Shown: piece after piece, positions 15,684 to 24,145 of the stretch
Position numbering within the stretch: the stretch's first letter is position 1
How the letters are laid out: the number at the start of each line of letters is the position of its first letter
Origin: JBAVQS01 sp049694275
Lineage (GTDB): Bacteria > Chloroflexota > Anaerolineae > UBA4142 > SHND01
Direction of reading: 5' to 3'
Length of the DNA: 37,705 bases
Assembly (NCBI GenBank): GCA_049694275.1
Contig: JBAVQS010000222.1
Coordinates: 1 to 37,705, forward strand
The notes under the pieces: generated by a model
The model's database searches: none
The model's input: the letters and a program-made list of their open reading frames with translations, nothing else
Told to the model about the DNA's origin: nothing
Translations under genes and position numbers: made by a program

Positions 15684-16574
15684 TCACGCGGCCCTGCGGC
15701 TCTTGCCGGGTTGTAGCGGGCATTCATAAATGAACATGGTGTGCTCGCGTGGAGTGAGACCACATGTTTGAGCCAGTGCAGATGCACGCGCAGAGACTGG
15801 AAAGACGAAATGCGCTTTGTCCAGCTTCGATCGGTGCGCCAGTACGCGGAGATCGCGGACGAGTGCGCGGACGGCCGAGGCACGGCCGACCACGAGCCCA
15901 ACCCCCAGATTCTCTTCCATACGCCGGACGATGGCAAACCCCTTTGGCTCGCCCTCGACAGGGGTCACCCATACCCGCTCCATTGCAATATAGTCGCGGA
16001 GGCGGCGACGCGTCAGTTCCGCCCAGCGCCAACCGGAAGCCAGCACGGTAAGACCATGCAGCGCGCCAAACATCCAGGAAGTAGTCCACAGATCGAACAA
16101 CGCGCCCAGTTCGCGCGGGCGCGCCTCACGCATGTAAAGAATTTCGCCTTCAAGCGCAGAGCTCTCGTAACCCTGCAAATGGCAGAGGCGGTGATAGCCA
16201 TACGTAACAATCGCGGCCTGGGCCGCAAGATTGTCGGAAGCGGTTTCCAATCGCACCTGGCGGCACCTCGCCTGGCGGGCGACGGACTGGCCGGCTTGAT
16301 CAAGCGCAGTCGCCACGCCGAGCTTGCGATAATCGGGATGAACGCGCATTCCTTCCATCCACCCTTCGCGGTTGCCTAAAAAGGCGACATGGAGATTGCC
16401 CACCACGCGCCCCTCGACCTCAGCGACCAGCAACCGGCCCTCATCGGCCTTGAGCCAGTCATACCACACATCGGAAATATAATCGCCCCAGGAAAATGTG
16501 TTCTGCGTCCAGGTAAAGATCGACTCGCCGTCCTTGCGGCGAGCGGGGCGAACCTTGATCTGTTCAGATGGCAT
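15684..16574 (-). CDS. GNAT family N-acetyltransferase
   Basis: 296-residue cytoplasmic acyl-CoA-dependent acetyltransferase, substrate unknown. The N-terminal GNAT domain (about 6-150) shows the acetyl-CoA pyrophosphate-binding motif MRVHPDYRKLGVATAL (76-91; R83-x-x-G86-x-A88) after the strand VVGNLHVAF. The C-terminal half (about 150-285) is not a clear second GNAT but could be a degenerate one, as in tandem GNAT proteins. No clear ribosome site precedes the ATG at 16574. It lies 45 bases after secF with a hairpin between them, so it may be expressed at a low level from secDF read-through. Confidence 0.85.
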   Translation of the reverse strand: MPSEQIKVRPARRKDGESIFTWTQNTFSWGDYISDVWYDWLKADEGRLLVAEVEGRVVGNLHVAFLGNREGWMEGMRVHPDYRKLGVATALDQAGQSVARQARCRQVRLETASDNLAAQAAIVTYGYHRLCHLQGYESSALEGEILYMREARPRELGALFDLWTTSWMFGALHGLTVLASGWRWAELTRRRLRDYIAMERVWVTPVEGEPKGFAIVRRMEENLGVGLVVGRASAVRALVRDLRVLAHRSKLDKAHFVFPVSARASALAQTCGLTPREHTMFIYECPLQPGKSRRAA

Positions 16575-16585
16575 GGCGAGAGCAA

Positions 16586-16615
16586 GAGACCTGGCTTGGT
16601 GTCAAGCCAGGTCTC
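16586..16615 (-). terminator. Hairpin between secF and the GNAT gene
   Basis: Perfect 13-base arms (16586-16598 and 16603-16615) and a 4-base loop start 5 bases past the secF stop. The bases after it on the minus strand (TTGCTCT) are only mildly T-rich, so it may attenuate rather than fully stop transcription into the GNAT gene. Confidence 0.6.
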
Positions 16616-16619
16616 GATT

Positions 16620-17576
16620 TTACGCAGTGGCTTGGCGCTTGCCGCCAAACAGCTTGCGAAAGAACTGTCCGATTTCGCCGTTCTCCCAGACGACCAGCAG
16701 CGGCGAGGCGTTAAAGATTGACGAGTAGGTACCGCTCAGAATACCGATGAGGAGCGTCAGGGCGAACTGGTGAATCGTAATACCGCCAAAGAGCACGAGT
16801 GCAGTCAGCGTGAACAAGACCGTCAACTGAGTGTTGATCGAGCGATCCAGCGTTTGCAGGATGCTTTGATTGACCACCTGCTCGAACGGCAGGCCACGCA
16901 GGCGGATCAGGTTTTCGCGGATACGGTCAAACACCACGATGGTATCGTGTACCGAGAAACCGATGACCGTGAGCAGCGCTGTCAAAAAGAGAGCGTCCAC
17001 CTCCCAGCCAAAAAGTAGACCAAAGAGCGACGCCGCGCCGATGACCACAAGGATATCGTGGAGCATGGCAATGATGGCGCAGACCCCATAGCGGAACGCC
17101 TTCGGCAGCTTGCGAAAAGCAATGGTCAGATAGACCAGGATCGCGACGGCCGCGATAGCAACTGCCGCCGTCGCCGCCTGTGACACTTCTGCGCCAATCG
17201 CCGGGCCCGCCGATTCAAAGCGGACCTCAGTGGCGGACTGCCCCATGAGCTGTATCAACTGGGGCTTGAGTATCGTGCGCGCGCCCGTCGAGACTTCCGA
17301 GGAGCGAATTAGAACCGCATCATTCCCATTGATTTTTTCCGGCTGCGGGACAGCATCACGGATGCCCTGTTGAGCAAAGAGCGCGCGAACCTCGTCCGTG
17401 GAGGGCAGCTTGCTCACGTTCGCAAACTCCCAGTTGGTGCCGCCCGTATAATCAATTGCCAGGGCAAAGGGCGTACCATGCTGACTCCAGTGAATCCCCA
17501 TGGCGACGAGGCCCGGAATGATTACCAGGAGCGACAGCAAAAAGTACCAGTAGCGTTTTCCGATAATATCGACCAT
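16620..17576 (-). CDS. secF: Protein-export membrane protein SecF
   Basis: 318-residue inner-membrane protein that with SecD uses the proton-motive force to help pull secreted proteins from the SecYEG channel. Six TM segments with an extracytoplasmic loop after TM1 (IDYTGGTNWEF) and the SecF signature SVHDTIVVFDRIREN are present. The ATG at 17576 with GAGG upstream is preferred: longer in-frame starts lie inside secD. The secD stop is 2 bases upstream, so the two are coupled. The C-terminus is short and charged, as usual. Confidence 0.95.
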   Translation of the reverse strand: MVDIIGKRYWYFLLSLLVIIPGLVAMGIHWSQHGTPFALAIDYTGGTNWEFANVSKLPSTDEVRALFAQQGIRDAVPQPEKINGNDAVLIRSSEVSTGARTILKPQLIQLMGQSATEVRFESAGPAIGAEVSQAATAAVAIAAVAILVYLTIAFRKLPKAFRYGVCAIIAMLHDILVVIGAASLFGLLFGWEVDALFLTALLTVIGFSVHDTIVVFDRIRENLIRLRGLPFEQVVNQSILQTLDRSINTQLTVLFTLTALVLFGGITIHQFALTLLIGILSGTYSSIFNASPLLVVWENGEIGQFFRKLFGGKRQATA

Positions 17577-17578
17577 TA

Positions 17579-19093
17579 TTACCTCGTGGGGGACGCCACC
17601 TGGCGTCCGTGGACATCCTCGGGACTTACCCCGAACCACCAAAGATTCTGTGTGATGTTGAGATCAATCGCCAGGCGCAGGAACGTGCGGGTAACCAAGA
17701 CGGCAGTAAAGAGACTGATGACAACGCCGATGGCAAGCGTGAGCGCAAAACCGGCGACGATGCTTGCGCCATAGGAGGTGCCAAAGAGGTAAAGAATGAC
17801 GCAGGTAATCAACGTCGAGATATTCGAGTCGCGAATGGAAGGCCAGGCGCGTCCGAAACCGGCTTCGATTGCCATTGTCAGCGGGCGACCGGCGCGCAGC
17901 TCCTCTTTCATCCTTTCAAAGATCAGGATGTTGGCATCGACCGCCATACCGACTGACAGAATAAAGCCGGCAATACCAGGCAGGGTCAGGGTTACATAGT
18001 CGAACCAGAGCGGGATGCCCCCTTTAAAGATTGCAAAGGTGACCAGGGCATATACGGTCAGCGCCATGCTCGCCAGCACGCCAGGGAAACGATAGTTCAA
18101 GAGCATAAAGAGCACGACAGCCAGCAAGCCAATCGCGCCGGCGACTTTGCTCTTGGTAAGAGCATCCTGACCGAGGGTCGCGCCAATATCCGTCGTCTCG
18201 ATGATTTTCAGCGGAATAGGCAGTGACCCGTACTTGAGCTGGATCGCCAGGGTCTTGGCGGAATCGAGTGTAAAGCTACCCTGAATAATCCCCGAACCGC
18301 CGGTAATCGCCGAGTTGATGACGGGCGCCGAGATGACCTTTTTGTCGAGGACGATGGCCAGGTATTTGCGGACATTGGCCGTCGTAAAGTCGCCAAAAAT
18401 CTTGCTCCCCTTGTCGGCGAGGCTGAACGAGATGATCGGCTTGTTGGTATTGTCAAAAGTCACTGAAGCACTTGAGAGACAATCGCCGGTCATGACGGTA
18501 GTAAAGACTCGGGTGTTGGTCACCTGCGGAGTCGCCGTCACAGCTCCCGTCGTCGTAATGGTCGCGCTGGCGCTGAGGGTTGGCGCCGCGGTCGGGACAA
18601 GCGTCGCAGCCGCCGCTGGCGCCGTATTACTCGACGCGACCACGCCGGAGCAGGAATTATCGGTGGTCTTGCCTGTCGTCTGGACAGTATCCCCTTCTGC
18701 CGGGGGCGTATCACCCGCGTCGACAAATTCGAGCAGGCCGGTGCTGCCAAACGCCTGGATGGCCTGATCCGGATTACTGATACCCGGAAGCTCGACAGAG
18801 ATACGATCAGTCCCCTGGGTCTGAATGAGCGGCTCGCTAACACCCAGCGCATTCACACGCTTTTCGACAATCGTGCGTGATACATCCAGATTATCGGCAG
18901 TGGCCTGAGTTCCAGCGGGAAGGTCGAGCTGGAGCAATACACGAAGCCCGCCGACCAGATCCAGCCCGAGGTGGGTCTTGATATCACGGTCAATCGGCCC
19001 TAGCTTGATATGCGGGTCGCCAAAATCGAGCCAGGCCGCAAAAATAGCAAAGAGCACAATGACCACTAGAAAGATATAGGTTCGCTCGCGCAT
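17579..19093 (-). CDS. secD: Protein-export membrane protein SecD
   Basis: 504-residue partner of SecF. An N-terminal TM, a large extracytoplasmic P1 region (GLDLVGGLRVLLQ and VEKRVNALGVSEPLIQ are characteristic) and a six-TM RND-type core with VGMAVDANILIFERMKEEL are present. An unusual Ala/Thr/Pro-rich segment (about 140-195) interrupts P1 between two cysteines (C148 and C205), which could form a disulfide outside the cell. ATG at 19093 has AAGGA at good spacing. It is the first gene of secDF, driven by the consensus promoter at 19239-19267. Confidence 0.95.
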   Translation of the reverse strand: MRERTYIFLVVIVLFAIFAAWLDFGDPHIKLGPIDRDIKTHLGLDLVGGLRVLLQLDLPAGTQATADNLDVSRTIVEKRVNALGVSEPLIQTQGTDRISVELPGISNPDQAIQAFGSTGLLEFVDAGDTPPAEGDTVQTTGKTTDNSCSGVVASSNTAPAAAATLVPTAAPTLSASATITTTGAVTATPQVTNTRVFTTVMTGDCLSSASVTFDNTNKPIISFSLADKGSKIFGDFTTANVRKYLAIVLDKKVISAPVINSAITGGSGIIQGSFTLDSAKTLAIQLKYGSLPIPLKIIETTDIGATLGQDALTKSKVAGAIGLLAVVLFMLLNYRFPGVLASMALTVYALVTFAIFKGGIPLWFDYVTLTLPGIAGFILSVGMAVDANILIFERMKEELRAGRPLTMAIEAGFGRAWPSIRDSNISTLITCVILYLFGTSYGASIVAGFALTLAIGVVISLFTAVLVTRTFLRLAIDLNITQNLWWFGVSPEDVHGRQVASPTR

Positions 19094-19189
19094 CGAGTCC
19101 TTTCCACGTCAACGGATTTTCCCAGGCAGTGTAAACTCTGCGCACGCCCATCGACTGGGCGACGGAAGGGCGGCGCGCTGGCAAAGCGA

Positions 19190-19214
19190 AACCAGGTTGG
19201 CCTGCAACCTGGTT
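19190..19214 (-). other. Leader hairpin upstream of secD
   Basis: Perfect 10-base arms (19190-19199 and 19205-19214) and a 5-base loop lie in the roughly 140-base leader between the promoter and the secD ATG. A second small stem (GCCCA/TGGGC, 19146-19160) lies between it and the start. They could control secDF expression or mRNA stability; no known riboswitch was recognised. Confidence 0.45.
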
Positions 19215-19238
19215 CGGTAGATTGCCAAACAATATGCG

Positions 19239-19267
19239 ATTATAGGCTAGACTGGGTTTACTGTCAA
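19239..19267 (-). promoter_or_regulatory. Full-consensus sigma-70 promoter of secDF
   Basis: On the minus strand a perfect TTGACA (19262-19267), exactly 17 bases and a perfect TATAAT (19239-19244). The -35 abuts and slightly overlaps the T-run of the terminator of the CCA-type gene, so one operon ends and the next begins with no gap. Confidence 0.9.
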
Positions 19268-19305
19268 AAAATAGCTCGCAAGGGACTTGCGCCCCTGCGG
19301 CGAGC
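19266..19305 (-). terminator. Rho-independent terminator of the CCA-type gene
   Basis: On the minus strand GCTCGC (19300-19305) pairs with GCGAGC (19274-19279), with an inner AGGG/CCCT pairing. A run of six T (19271-19266) follows after TA. It is 5 bases past the stop. Confidence 0.8.
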
Positions 19306-19309
19306 GGGG

Positions 19310-20740
19310 TCAAGCGCCCGGTCGCCAGTGCTTGACAAAGTCCATGGCCTGCTCACGGTTCATGACCTGACCCGTGGCCTGGGCCTCTCGCAAAGCCTCC
19401 ATGCACTTGCCCACCAGCGGCCCCTGAGGAATCTCGCCGATGTCGATCACCTCCCGCCCATTAAGCAGAACCGGCGGATCGACCACCTTGTCGCGGGCAT
19501 GATAATAACGGTCGAGCAACCGGGCAATGACCGCCTGCAGCGCCGCATCAACCTCAAAGGGCTGGACCTCGGCAGAGCGCGCGCGCAGGTCGCACCAGGC
19601 GTGCACCGCCAGGTCCACCCCGGCGTCGCCCGTCGCCCTGAAATAGCGATATACTGCCAGGTCAGTCGTCATGGGACCGCCCGCAAGCCACAAGGGCTGC
19701 ATGTGTTCGGCAATGATCGTGGTCAGCAGATGAATCTCGTCATTACTAAACCGCAACCGGCGCAGCGTACGCTCGGCCAGCTCCGGACCCACATGTTCAT
19801 GCTCGGCGAAACGAATCCGACCACCCGGTTCGGATGTCTGGACAATCGGTTTGCCGATATCGTGCAACAAGGTGCCAATGCGCAAAAGATTGCCGCGTGT
19901 ATGTCCACTGGAAACCGTCGCCGCCAGGTGCAGGCTCAACTGAGTGGCAAAGGCCCCCTCGGCCAAATCGAGATAGCCGCCCCGTTGCACCTGTTCGAGC
20001 GCATCCAGTGTATGCAACGTGTGCGTAAAAACATCATAGGTGTGCGGCGCCGGCTGCGCAACCCCCTTGAGCTCGGCCACCTCCGGCAACACAAATTGGA
20101 GCAGCCCCAGATCGTCGAACCGACGGATATGCCGGGCGCAACTTTCGGCGGAGATGATCTTGTAGAATTCGTCGCGAACCCGCTCCGGCGGCGCATCGAC
20201 CAGCTTGCGCGCCTCGTGACGAACAAGCGTCTCGGTTGCCGCATCCAGCACAAACCCGAGCGACGCCTCGAAACGGACGGCGCGCAGCAGACGCACCGGA
20301 TCGTTATCAAAGACCGCTTTCGACACGGCGCGAATTCGGCGTGCATCCAGGTCGTTATGGCCGTTGAATGGATCAATCAGATCGCGTTCAACCCAGGTCC
20401 CACCGGAAATGTCGAACGCCATCGCATTGATCGAGAAATCGCGCGTCGCGAGATCCTGCTCGATCGTCTCGCCGCGCATCCGCGCAAAGTCAACCGTCTG
20501 TCGAGCGCCATCTTGTTCTACGAGGATGCGGGCAACGTCAAACTCATCGTCCATCACGTAAAAGGCGCCTCGGATGACATCGGCAAAGGCGCGCGCCGTG
20601 GCGATGGCGTCGCCCGTAACCGTTACATCGATATCATACCGATCGCGTCCAAGAAGCGTATCGCGCACCGTCCCGCCCACCAGGTAGGACTGGGCGCGGC
20701 GCGCCTTGACAAACGCGAGCAGTTCAGCCAGGATTGGCAC
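19310..20740 (-). CDS. cca: CCA tRNA nucleotidyltransferase / poly(A) polymerase family with HD domain
   Basis: 476-residue class II nucleotidyltransferase, expected to add or repair the CCA 3' end of tRNA using CTP and ATP. Seen: GGTVRDTLLG (22-31), the metal-binding DxD in YDIDVTVTG (35-43), TVDFARMRGE, the family signature RDFSINAMAFDI, and the RNA-binding head region ending in DPVRLLRAVRFEASLGF. An HD phosphohydrolase-like domain follows with LLHDIGKP (about 290). The start is GTG at 20740 with AAGGGG upstream. The HD domain is common in bacterial CCA enzymes and may remove 2',3'-cyclic phosphates; a poly(A) polymerase or A-adding-only enzyme is possible, since class II enzymes cannot be split by eye. 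Confidence 0.9.
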   Translation of the reverse strand: MPILAELLAFVKARRAQSYLVGGTVRDTLLGRDRYDIDVTVTGDAIATARAFADVIRGAFYVMDDEFDVARILVEQDGARQTVDFARMRGETIEQDLATRDFSINAMAFDISGGTWVERDLIDPFNGHNDLDARRIRAVSKAVFDNDPVRLLRAVRFEASLGFVLDAATETLVRHEARKLVDAPPERVRDEFYKIISAESCARHIRRFDDLGLLQFVLPEVAELKGVAQPAPHTYDVFTHTLHTLDALEQVQRGGYLDLAEGAFATQLSLHLAATVSSGHTRGNLLRIGTLLHDIGKPIVQTSEPGGRIRFAEHEHVGPELAERTLRRLRFSNDEIHLLTTIIAEHMQPLWLAGGPMTTDLAVYRYFRATGDAGVDLAVHAWCDLRARSAEVQPFEVDAALQAVIARLLDRYYHARDKVVDPPVLLNGREVIDIGEIPQGPLVGKCMEALREAQATGQVMNREQAMDFVKHWRPGA

Positions 20741-20791
20741 TAAAAGATGCCCCTTTGTTCTCCCTCCGGTCGGAGAGAGGAAATCGAGATT

Positions 20792-20816
20792 GGCTCGCCT
20801 CTTGACGAGACGAGCC
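20792..20816 (-). terminator. Hairpin ending the sucC-sucD operon
   Basis: On the minus strand GGCTCGTCTC (20816-20807) pairs with GAGGCGAGCC (20801-20792) with one G-T wobble and a 5-base loop, 12 bases past the sucD stop. AATCTCGATTT follows, a weak T-rich tail. Confidence 0.6.
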
Positions 20817-20828
20817 CTTTACGCACTC

Positions 20829-21695
20829 TTATAATACCTTTTTGATGAGGTCTGCAACTTCGGTCGGATAACGCGCGACCGGCACGTTAGCGGCGTTGAA
20901 TGCGGCGACCTTTTCGTCCGCCGTCCCGGTGCCCCCCTCGATGATGGCGCCGGCATGGCCCATGCGCTTGCCGGGAGGCGCCGTGCGTCCGGCGACAAAG
21001 GCCACCACCGGCTTGTTCATATGTTCCTTGATAAAGGTTGCCGCCTTTTCCTCGTCATTTCCCCCGATCTCACCGATGAGTACGACGGCGCGCGTCTGCG
21101 GGTCATTCTGGAACATTTCAAGCACCCGGATAAAACCGAGCCCGTGGACTGGATCGCCGCCGATGCCGACGCACGTCGATTGCCCCATCCCGCCCCGGGT
21201 AAGTGCGTCGACAACCTCATAAGTGAGCGTCCCACTACGCGAGACGAGACCAACCGGCCCCGGCGTACAAATATTGCCGGGAATGATCCCGACCTTGGCT
21301 TTACCGGGCGAGATGAGACCCGGGCAATTCGGGCCGATCAGCATTGTGCCGCGTTGGTTGAACTCGTCGGTCACGCGCATCATGTCCAACACCGGAACAC
21401 CTTCGGTAATACAGACCACGAGCTTGACACCGGCCGCGCTGGCCTCGAGCATCGCATCCGGCGCCGCGCTGGCAGGAACATAGATGTTCGAGACATTGGC
21501 GCCGGTCGCCTTGACCGCATCGGCGACCGTATCAAAGAGAGGCACATTCAGAAACGTTTCGCCTCCCTTGCCAGGCCGAACCCCGGCGACGACCTTGGTT
21601 CCATATTCCAGCATTGCCCGCGTGTGAAATTCGCCCTCACGCCCGGTAATGCCCTGAACGACTAACCGTGTGGATTCATCGACTAGTATGCTCAC
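20829..21695 (-). CDS. sucD: Succinate-CoA ligase, alpha subunit
   Basis: 288-residue subunit that binds CoA and carries the phospho-histidine; with SucC it interconverts succinyl-CoA and succinate with ATP or GTP formation in the TCA cycle. Seen: the N-terminal CoA-binding fold (VVQGITGREGEFHT), GPNCPGLISPGKAKVGIIPG, and active-site H247 in MGHAGAII. Length is normal. The GTG start at 21695 overlaps the TGA of the unknown gene upstream (GTGA). It is separated from sucC by three unrelated genes in the same operon, which is unusual because sucC and sucD are normally adjacent. Confidence 0.95.
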   Translation of the reverse strand: MSILVDESTRLVVQGITGREGEFHTRAMLEYGTKVVAGVRPGKGGETFLNVPLFDTVADAVKATGANVSNIYVPASAAPDAMLEASAAGVKLVVCITEGVPVLDMMRVTDEFNQRGTMLIGPNCPGLISPGKAKVGIIPGNICTPGPVGLVSRSGTLTYEVVDALTRGGMGQSTCVGIGGDPVHGLGFIRVLEMFQNDPQTRAVVLIGEIGGNDEEKAATFIKEHMNKPVVAFVAGRTAPPGKRMGHAGAIIEGGTGTADEKVAAFNAANVPVARYPTEVADLIKKVL

Positions 21696-22399
21696 GCTTG
21701 TGCCTCTTGTCTTGGATAATGATGTCCCATCTCGCGCGCTTGCCGTTCGATCCGTTCCAGCACGCGCTCGAAATGGGCCTCTAATTCTTGTTCGGTCAAA
21801 TCAAGCGTCCTGAACCGCTTGTGTGGATGCACCGCAGGCAACGCGCCGCCGATCGTAATGCCCAGACGCCCGCGTGGGCAATAGATCAGGAAATCAACGC
21901 GATAGCGCGAATGGCCCTCGCGCACGATGGCCTGGCGCTCAATGTCCAGGTCTGTTGACCTGAGCGCTTCCCACAGCCGCTCCTGGGCAGGTCCTGCGGC
22001 GAATAGGTCGTTTAATTCATGCGCCGTCGAGAATTTCTGCCAGTTCGTCCATAAAAAGAGAACCCGCCGCCCGCGCTTGCTGGTAATGGGCGGCTCGCGC
22101 TTTTCCAGTGGGCCCAGTTGCAGCTTGTAATACAGATCGTTCGCCCGCGGATGATCCGGCTCGTCAGGGAGCAGGTCGCTCCGCCGGACCAGTTCGTGCC
22201 CGCGAACCGCCGCATACTCCGGGATAGTCCATTTTCTGTCGCCAAAAGCGCTTGCCAGGTAAAAAGCAAGATACTGCGCCCCCTCAAAGTAGCGGGGGGC
22301 ATGGCACCTCGGAATACGATACCACCGTTCCCGCTCGACCAACTCGAGATCGCGCGGGTGGTTGAGCAAAGCCACCAGGACTAGGTCATCCGGGTTCAT
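21692..22399 (-). CDS. Unrecognised conserved-looking protein in the suc operon
   Basis: 235-residue soluble protein; I do not recognise its family. It starts MNPDDLVLVALLNHPRDLELV, is rich in Arg, Trp and Tyr, has no signal peptide or TM, and ends in a charged helix (about 205-230). The middle-to-end segment DIERQAIVREGHSRYRVDFL followed by IYCPRG resembles the core of nuclease-like folds (E then V-D-F), but this is too weak to name. The ATG at 22399 overlaps the HIT-gene TGA (ATGA), and its own TGA overlaps the sucD GTG (GTGA), so it is coupled on both sides. Codon use and tight packing argue that it is a real gene. Confidence 0.8.
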   Translation of the reverse strand: MNPDDLVLVALLNHPRDLELVERERWYRIPRCHAPRYFEGAQYLAFYLASAFGDRKWTIPEYAAVRGHELVRRSDLLPDEPDHPRANDLYYKLQLGPLEKREPPITSKRGRRVLFLWTNWQKFSTAHELNDLFAAGPAQERLWEALRSTDLDIERQAIVREGHSRYRVDFLIYCPRGRLGITIGGALPAVHPHKRFRTLDLTEQELEAHFERVLERIERQAREMGHHYPRQEAQA

Positions 22400-22809
22400 A
22401 GATGCGCGTGCAGCGCAGCGGCCAGCGCGTTCAGGTCCTCGCGATCCGCCTGCCGGGGTGGCTGGGCCGGCAAAAACAGTCCGTCCCTGCTCCACCGCGG
22501 GACCAGATGAAAGTGAAAATGCCAGACTCTCTGGCCGGCGGCATGGCCGTTCGATTGCAAAAGATTGAGTCCATCCGGATTGAGCGCGCCGCGCAGCGCC
22601 CCGGCGACCTTGACTGCCGTGCGCATGACTGCCTGCCCTGCTGCATCACTCAATTCGAAAATGTTGGCGCAGTGCTCGCGCGGGATAACGAGCGTATGCC
22701 CGCGCGTCAGCGGATGAAGGTCGAGAAATGCGAGACTACTGTCGTCCTCATAGACCAGCGATCCGGGAGCGCGATGGGCCGCGATCGCGCAGAAAATGCA
22801 CTCTTCCAT
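22396..22809 (-). CDS. HIT family nucleotide hydrolase/transferase
   Basis: 137-residue cytoplasmic HIT protein, of the family that hydrolyses or transfers nucleoside phosphoramidates, Ap(n)A or adenylated substrates. Seen: CIFCAI (4-9, the zinc-type CxxC found in Hint-like members), GHTLVIPREHCANIFEL, and the histidine triad HFHFHLVPR (H97, H99, H101). The ATG at 22809 is one base after the M20 gene stop; upstream in-frame starts lie inside that gene. The stop overlaps the next ATG. Its reason for lying in a succinyl-CoA ligase operon is unknown. Confidence 0.93.
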   Translation of the reverse strand: MEECIFCAIAAHRAPGSLVYEDDSSLAFLDLHPLTRGHTLVIPREHCANIFELSDAAGQAVMRTAVKVAGALRGALNPDGLNLLQSNGHAAGQRVWHFHFHLVPRWSRDGLFLPAQPPRQADREDLNALAAALHAHL

Positions 22810-22810
22810 A

Positions 22811-24145
22811 TCACGCGGCGCGGGCAAACTCGCTGATGAGGTCGTAAAGGATATGCGCGCCAAACTCGATGTTGGCGAGCGAAACACGCTCGTTGTGTCC
22901 GTGCACCCGCTCCATCTCGGACGGCTGGTCAAACATCGGGCAAAAGCCGTACACCTTGGTCCCGAGTTTGGTCACATGCCGAGCATCGGTCGCTCCGACC
23001 ACCAATTCGGGCACCAGCGCCGCATCCGGCTCGTGGCGCTTCATCACTTCATGAATCTTGTCGTAGAACGGCGATGCCGGGTCCGACTCGATGCCCAGCG
23101 TCACCGGTTCATGAAACTCGACCTCAAGACCATCGGGCAGAACCGCGCGCAATTCGTTCAGGAACGTCTCTTTGGTTTGCCCTGGCAGGATACGCGCATC
23201 CACCCGCGCTTCGGCGACGGAGGGGATCACATTGATCTTGCTGCCGGCCTGCAAGACGGTCGGCGTCACCGTATTGTGCAGCATAGCATACAGGCTGGAT
23301 CGCATCCCTTCGTCGAGCGGCAGTTTGTCCAGGCTGTTAAGCCCATTCTTGGATTCAAGGAGCCCGCGGAGCGCAGTCGCAGCCTTGCCTCCCAGCGTCT
23401 CGGCCAACCCTTCGATATAGAGCCGGGTGGTCGAAACGAGGTGCGCCGGCAGATTCGCTTCGCCCAGCCGTTGGATGCCAACCGCCAGTTTCAACACGGC
23501 GTTATCCCGGTGTGGAACCGAGGCGTGGCCCGGGCGACCGCGTGCCCGCAGGATAAAGCGCGCCGTTCCCTTTTCGCCCGTCTGGACCGTAAAGACGCGC
23601 TTGCCGAGGATTTCGCTCCCAAAGCCGCCGCCCTCGTTGATCGCGTATTCCGCGCGAATCAGATCAGGATGGTGCGCGACCATCCAGCCGGCGCCATGTC
23701 GCCCGCCGGCTTCTTCATCGGCGTTCGCCATCAAGATCACGTCCCGCGCGAGCGGAACCCCTTCCCGCTTGAGGAGGAGCATGACCATCAGTTCCATAGC
23801 AGCCAGTTCTTTGGTGTCCAGCGCGCCGCGGCCATAGAGATAGCCATCGGCAATTTCGCCGCCAAAGGGGGGATATTTCCATTGGTCAGGCTCGGCGGGG
23901 ACCACGTCGATATGCACCATGAGCAAGAGGGGCGCGGCCCGGCCATCCCCCTTGAGGCGGGCGACGAGATTTCCACGCCCTGGCTGCGATTCCAGGATTT
24001 GGGATTCGATCCCGTTGGCCTGCAAAACGCCGGCCAGAAACTCGCATCCTGCCGTCTCATTTCCCGGCGGGTTGGTCGTATTGATTCTCAAGAGGTCACG
24101 CAGATAGGTGACCCCTTCCCCGCGGACCTGTGGCCAGGTAATCAT
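22811..24145 (-). CDS. M20 family zinc peptidase/deacylase
   Basis: 444-residue metallo-amidohydrolase of the M20 (ArgE/DapE/CPG2/PepV) family. Metal and catalytic residues seen: H78 and D80 (MVHIDVVPAE), D110 (GRGALDTKE), E144 as the catalytic base and E145 as ligand (ADEEAGG), with a dimerisation domain inserted after about 190 and a late His in VHGHNERVS. It is longer than typical DapE and closer to the carboxypeptidase/aminoacylase-like M20A group; the substrate (N-acyl amino acid, dipeptide or succinyl-amino acid) cannot be read. The location between sucC and sucD makes an N-succinyl substrate attractive but unproven. The ATG at 24145 overlaps the sucC TGA. Confidence 0.92.
   Translation of the reverse strand: MITWPQVRGEGVTYLRDLLRINTTNPPGNETAGCEFLAGVLQANGIESQILESQPGRGNLVARLKGDGRAAPLLLMVHIDVVPAEPDQWKYPPFGGEIADGYLYGRGALDTKELAAMELMVMLLLKREGVPLARDVILMANADEEAGGRHGAGWMVAHHPDLIRAEYAINEGGGFGSEILGKRVFTVQTGEKGTARFILRARGRPGHASVPHRDNAVLKLAVGIQRLGEANLPAHLVSTTRLYIEGLAETLGGKAATALRGLLESKNGLNSLDKLPLDEGMRSSLYAMLHNTVTPTVLQAGSKINVIPSVAEARVDARILPGQTKETFLNELRAVLPDGLEVEFHEPVTLGIESDPASPFYDKIHEVMKRHEPDAALVPELVVGATDARHVTKLGTKVYGFCPMFDQPSEMERVHGHNERVSLANIEFGAHILYDLISEFARAA

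Noticed and set aside
19328..20743. Long open frame on the plus strand opposite the CCA-type gene
   Set aside because: It is a shadow of the high-GC codon bias of the minus-strand gene; its protein has no domain pattern and the minus-strand protein has full catalytic motifs.
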